Below, piece after piece: positions 28,626-28,809 of a stretch of DNA of 28,809 nucleotides. The notes below the pieces were generated by a model. That model was not told the origin of the DNA. It saw only the letters and a program-made list of their open reading frames with translations, and did no database searches. Origin of the DNA: Stentor coeruleus. Taxonomy: Eukaryota > Ciliophora > Heterotrichea > Heterotrichida > Stentoridae. Location of the stretch: NCBI GenBank assembly GCA_001970955.1, contig MPUH01000940.1, positions 1 to 28,809 on the forward strand. Direction: 5' to 3'. Each line of letters opens with the position of its first letter. The first letter of the stretch is position 1. A program made the position numbers and the translations under genes.

Positions 28626-28809
28626 TATCAAAAATATATTCTAATAATAAATATGGTTGTCAAGCAAAGTGATAGACTGTTATTCCAAAATAAAATAAAA
28701 GACTTAGAATTTATTAGTACAGTGAATGGATACTATATTGATATAAGTATATATAAAATATATATTAATTAAAGGCACCTATTGAAAATTATGTGCTGTT
28801 GCAAGTATC

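Noticed and set aside
1..28809. tRNA, rRNA or CRISPR arrays
   Set aside because: I looked for TTCGA-type B boxes with a cloverleaf context, for rRNA-like conserved stretches and for regularly spaced repeats, and found none convincing.

Overview
The window looks like nuclear DNA of a heterotrich ciliate, close to Stentor. It is AT-rich and gene-dense, and its long proteins read cleanly in the standard code with TAA or TAG ends. Two genes (an Aurora-type kinase and a Derlin-like protein) each carry a canonical GT...TAG intron of exactly 15 nt, and removing it restores the frame and, in the Derlin-like gene, a conserved motif. Introns this short are known from Stentor and Blepharisma. Tryptophan is TGG throughout the intact genes, so I see no reassignment of TGA. 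The species call is inference. 

Layout: 0.28-9.17 kb is a minus-strand block: a sugar-porter MFS transporter, a giant WD40/TRP-like ion channel with 21 recognisable WD units and an unexplained in-frame TAG near the pore, a short coiled-coil protein, and a protein with two cyclic-nucleotide-binding domains. At 9.4-10.03 kb lies a broken sigma-type glutathione S-transferase (+). Its terminal stop directly abuts the stop of a convergent sphingosine/diacylglycerol kinase-like gene (-). An 1.16-kb gap holds a 60-bp tandem duplication. From 12.4 to 27.0 kb every gene is on the plus strand: ornithine aminotransferase, a disordered protein with an ELMO-like C-terminus, a heavily decayed triosephosphate isomerase, a sirtuin-glycerol kinase fusion, a degenerate calmodulin-like protein, an Aurora-type kinase with a long coiled-coil tail, a Rab5-like GTPase, a Derlin-like rhomboid pseudoprotease with a p97-binding SHP box, and a small EF-hand-like protein. 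After an ambiguous base at 27291 the window ends in a decayed DDE (rve) integrase. 

The most striking item is the single 785-residue reading frame joining a complete-looking NAD-dependent sirtuin to a complete-looking glycerol kinase through a linker of about eight residues. It suggests NAD-linked control of, or co-localisation with, glycerol phosphorylation. The decayed gene just upstream is triosephosphate isomerase, an enzyme two steps further along the same route (glycerol, glycerol-3-phosphate, DHAP, GAP), though this may be coincidence. 

Other themes: metabolic gene relics (GST, TPI) and a transposon relic persist in otherwise compact DNA. Gene flanks have a transcription-oriented strand skew, with C over G on the coding strand upstream of genes and G over C downstream. 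Several in-frame TAG codons (channel, a short ORF at 7.7-7.9 kb, the integrase) are not explained by 15-nt introns. Nothing points to an operon; the genes appear to be individually transcribed eukaryotic units.
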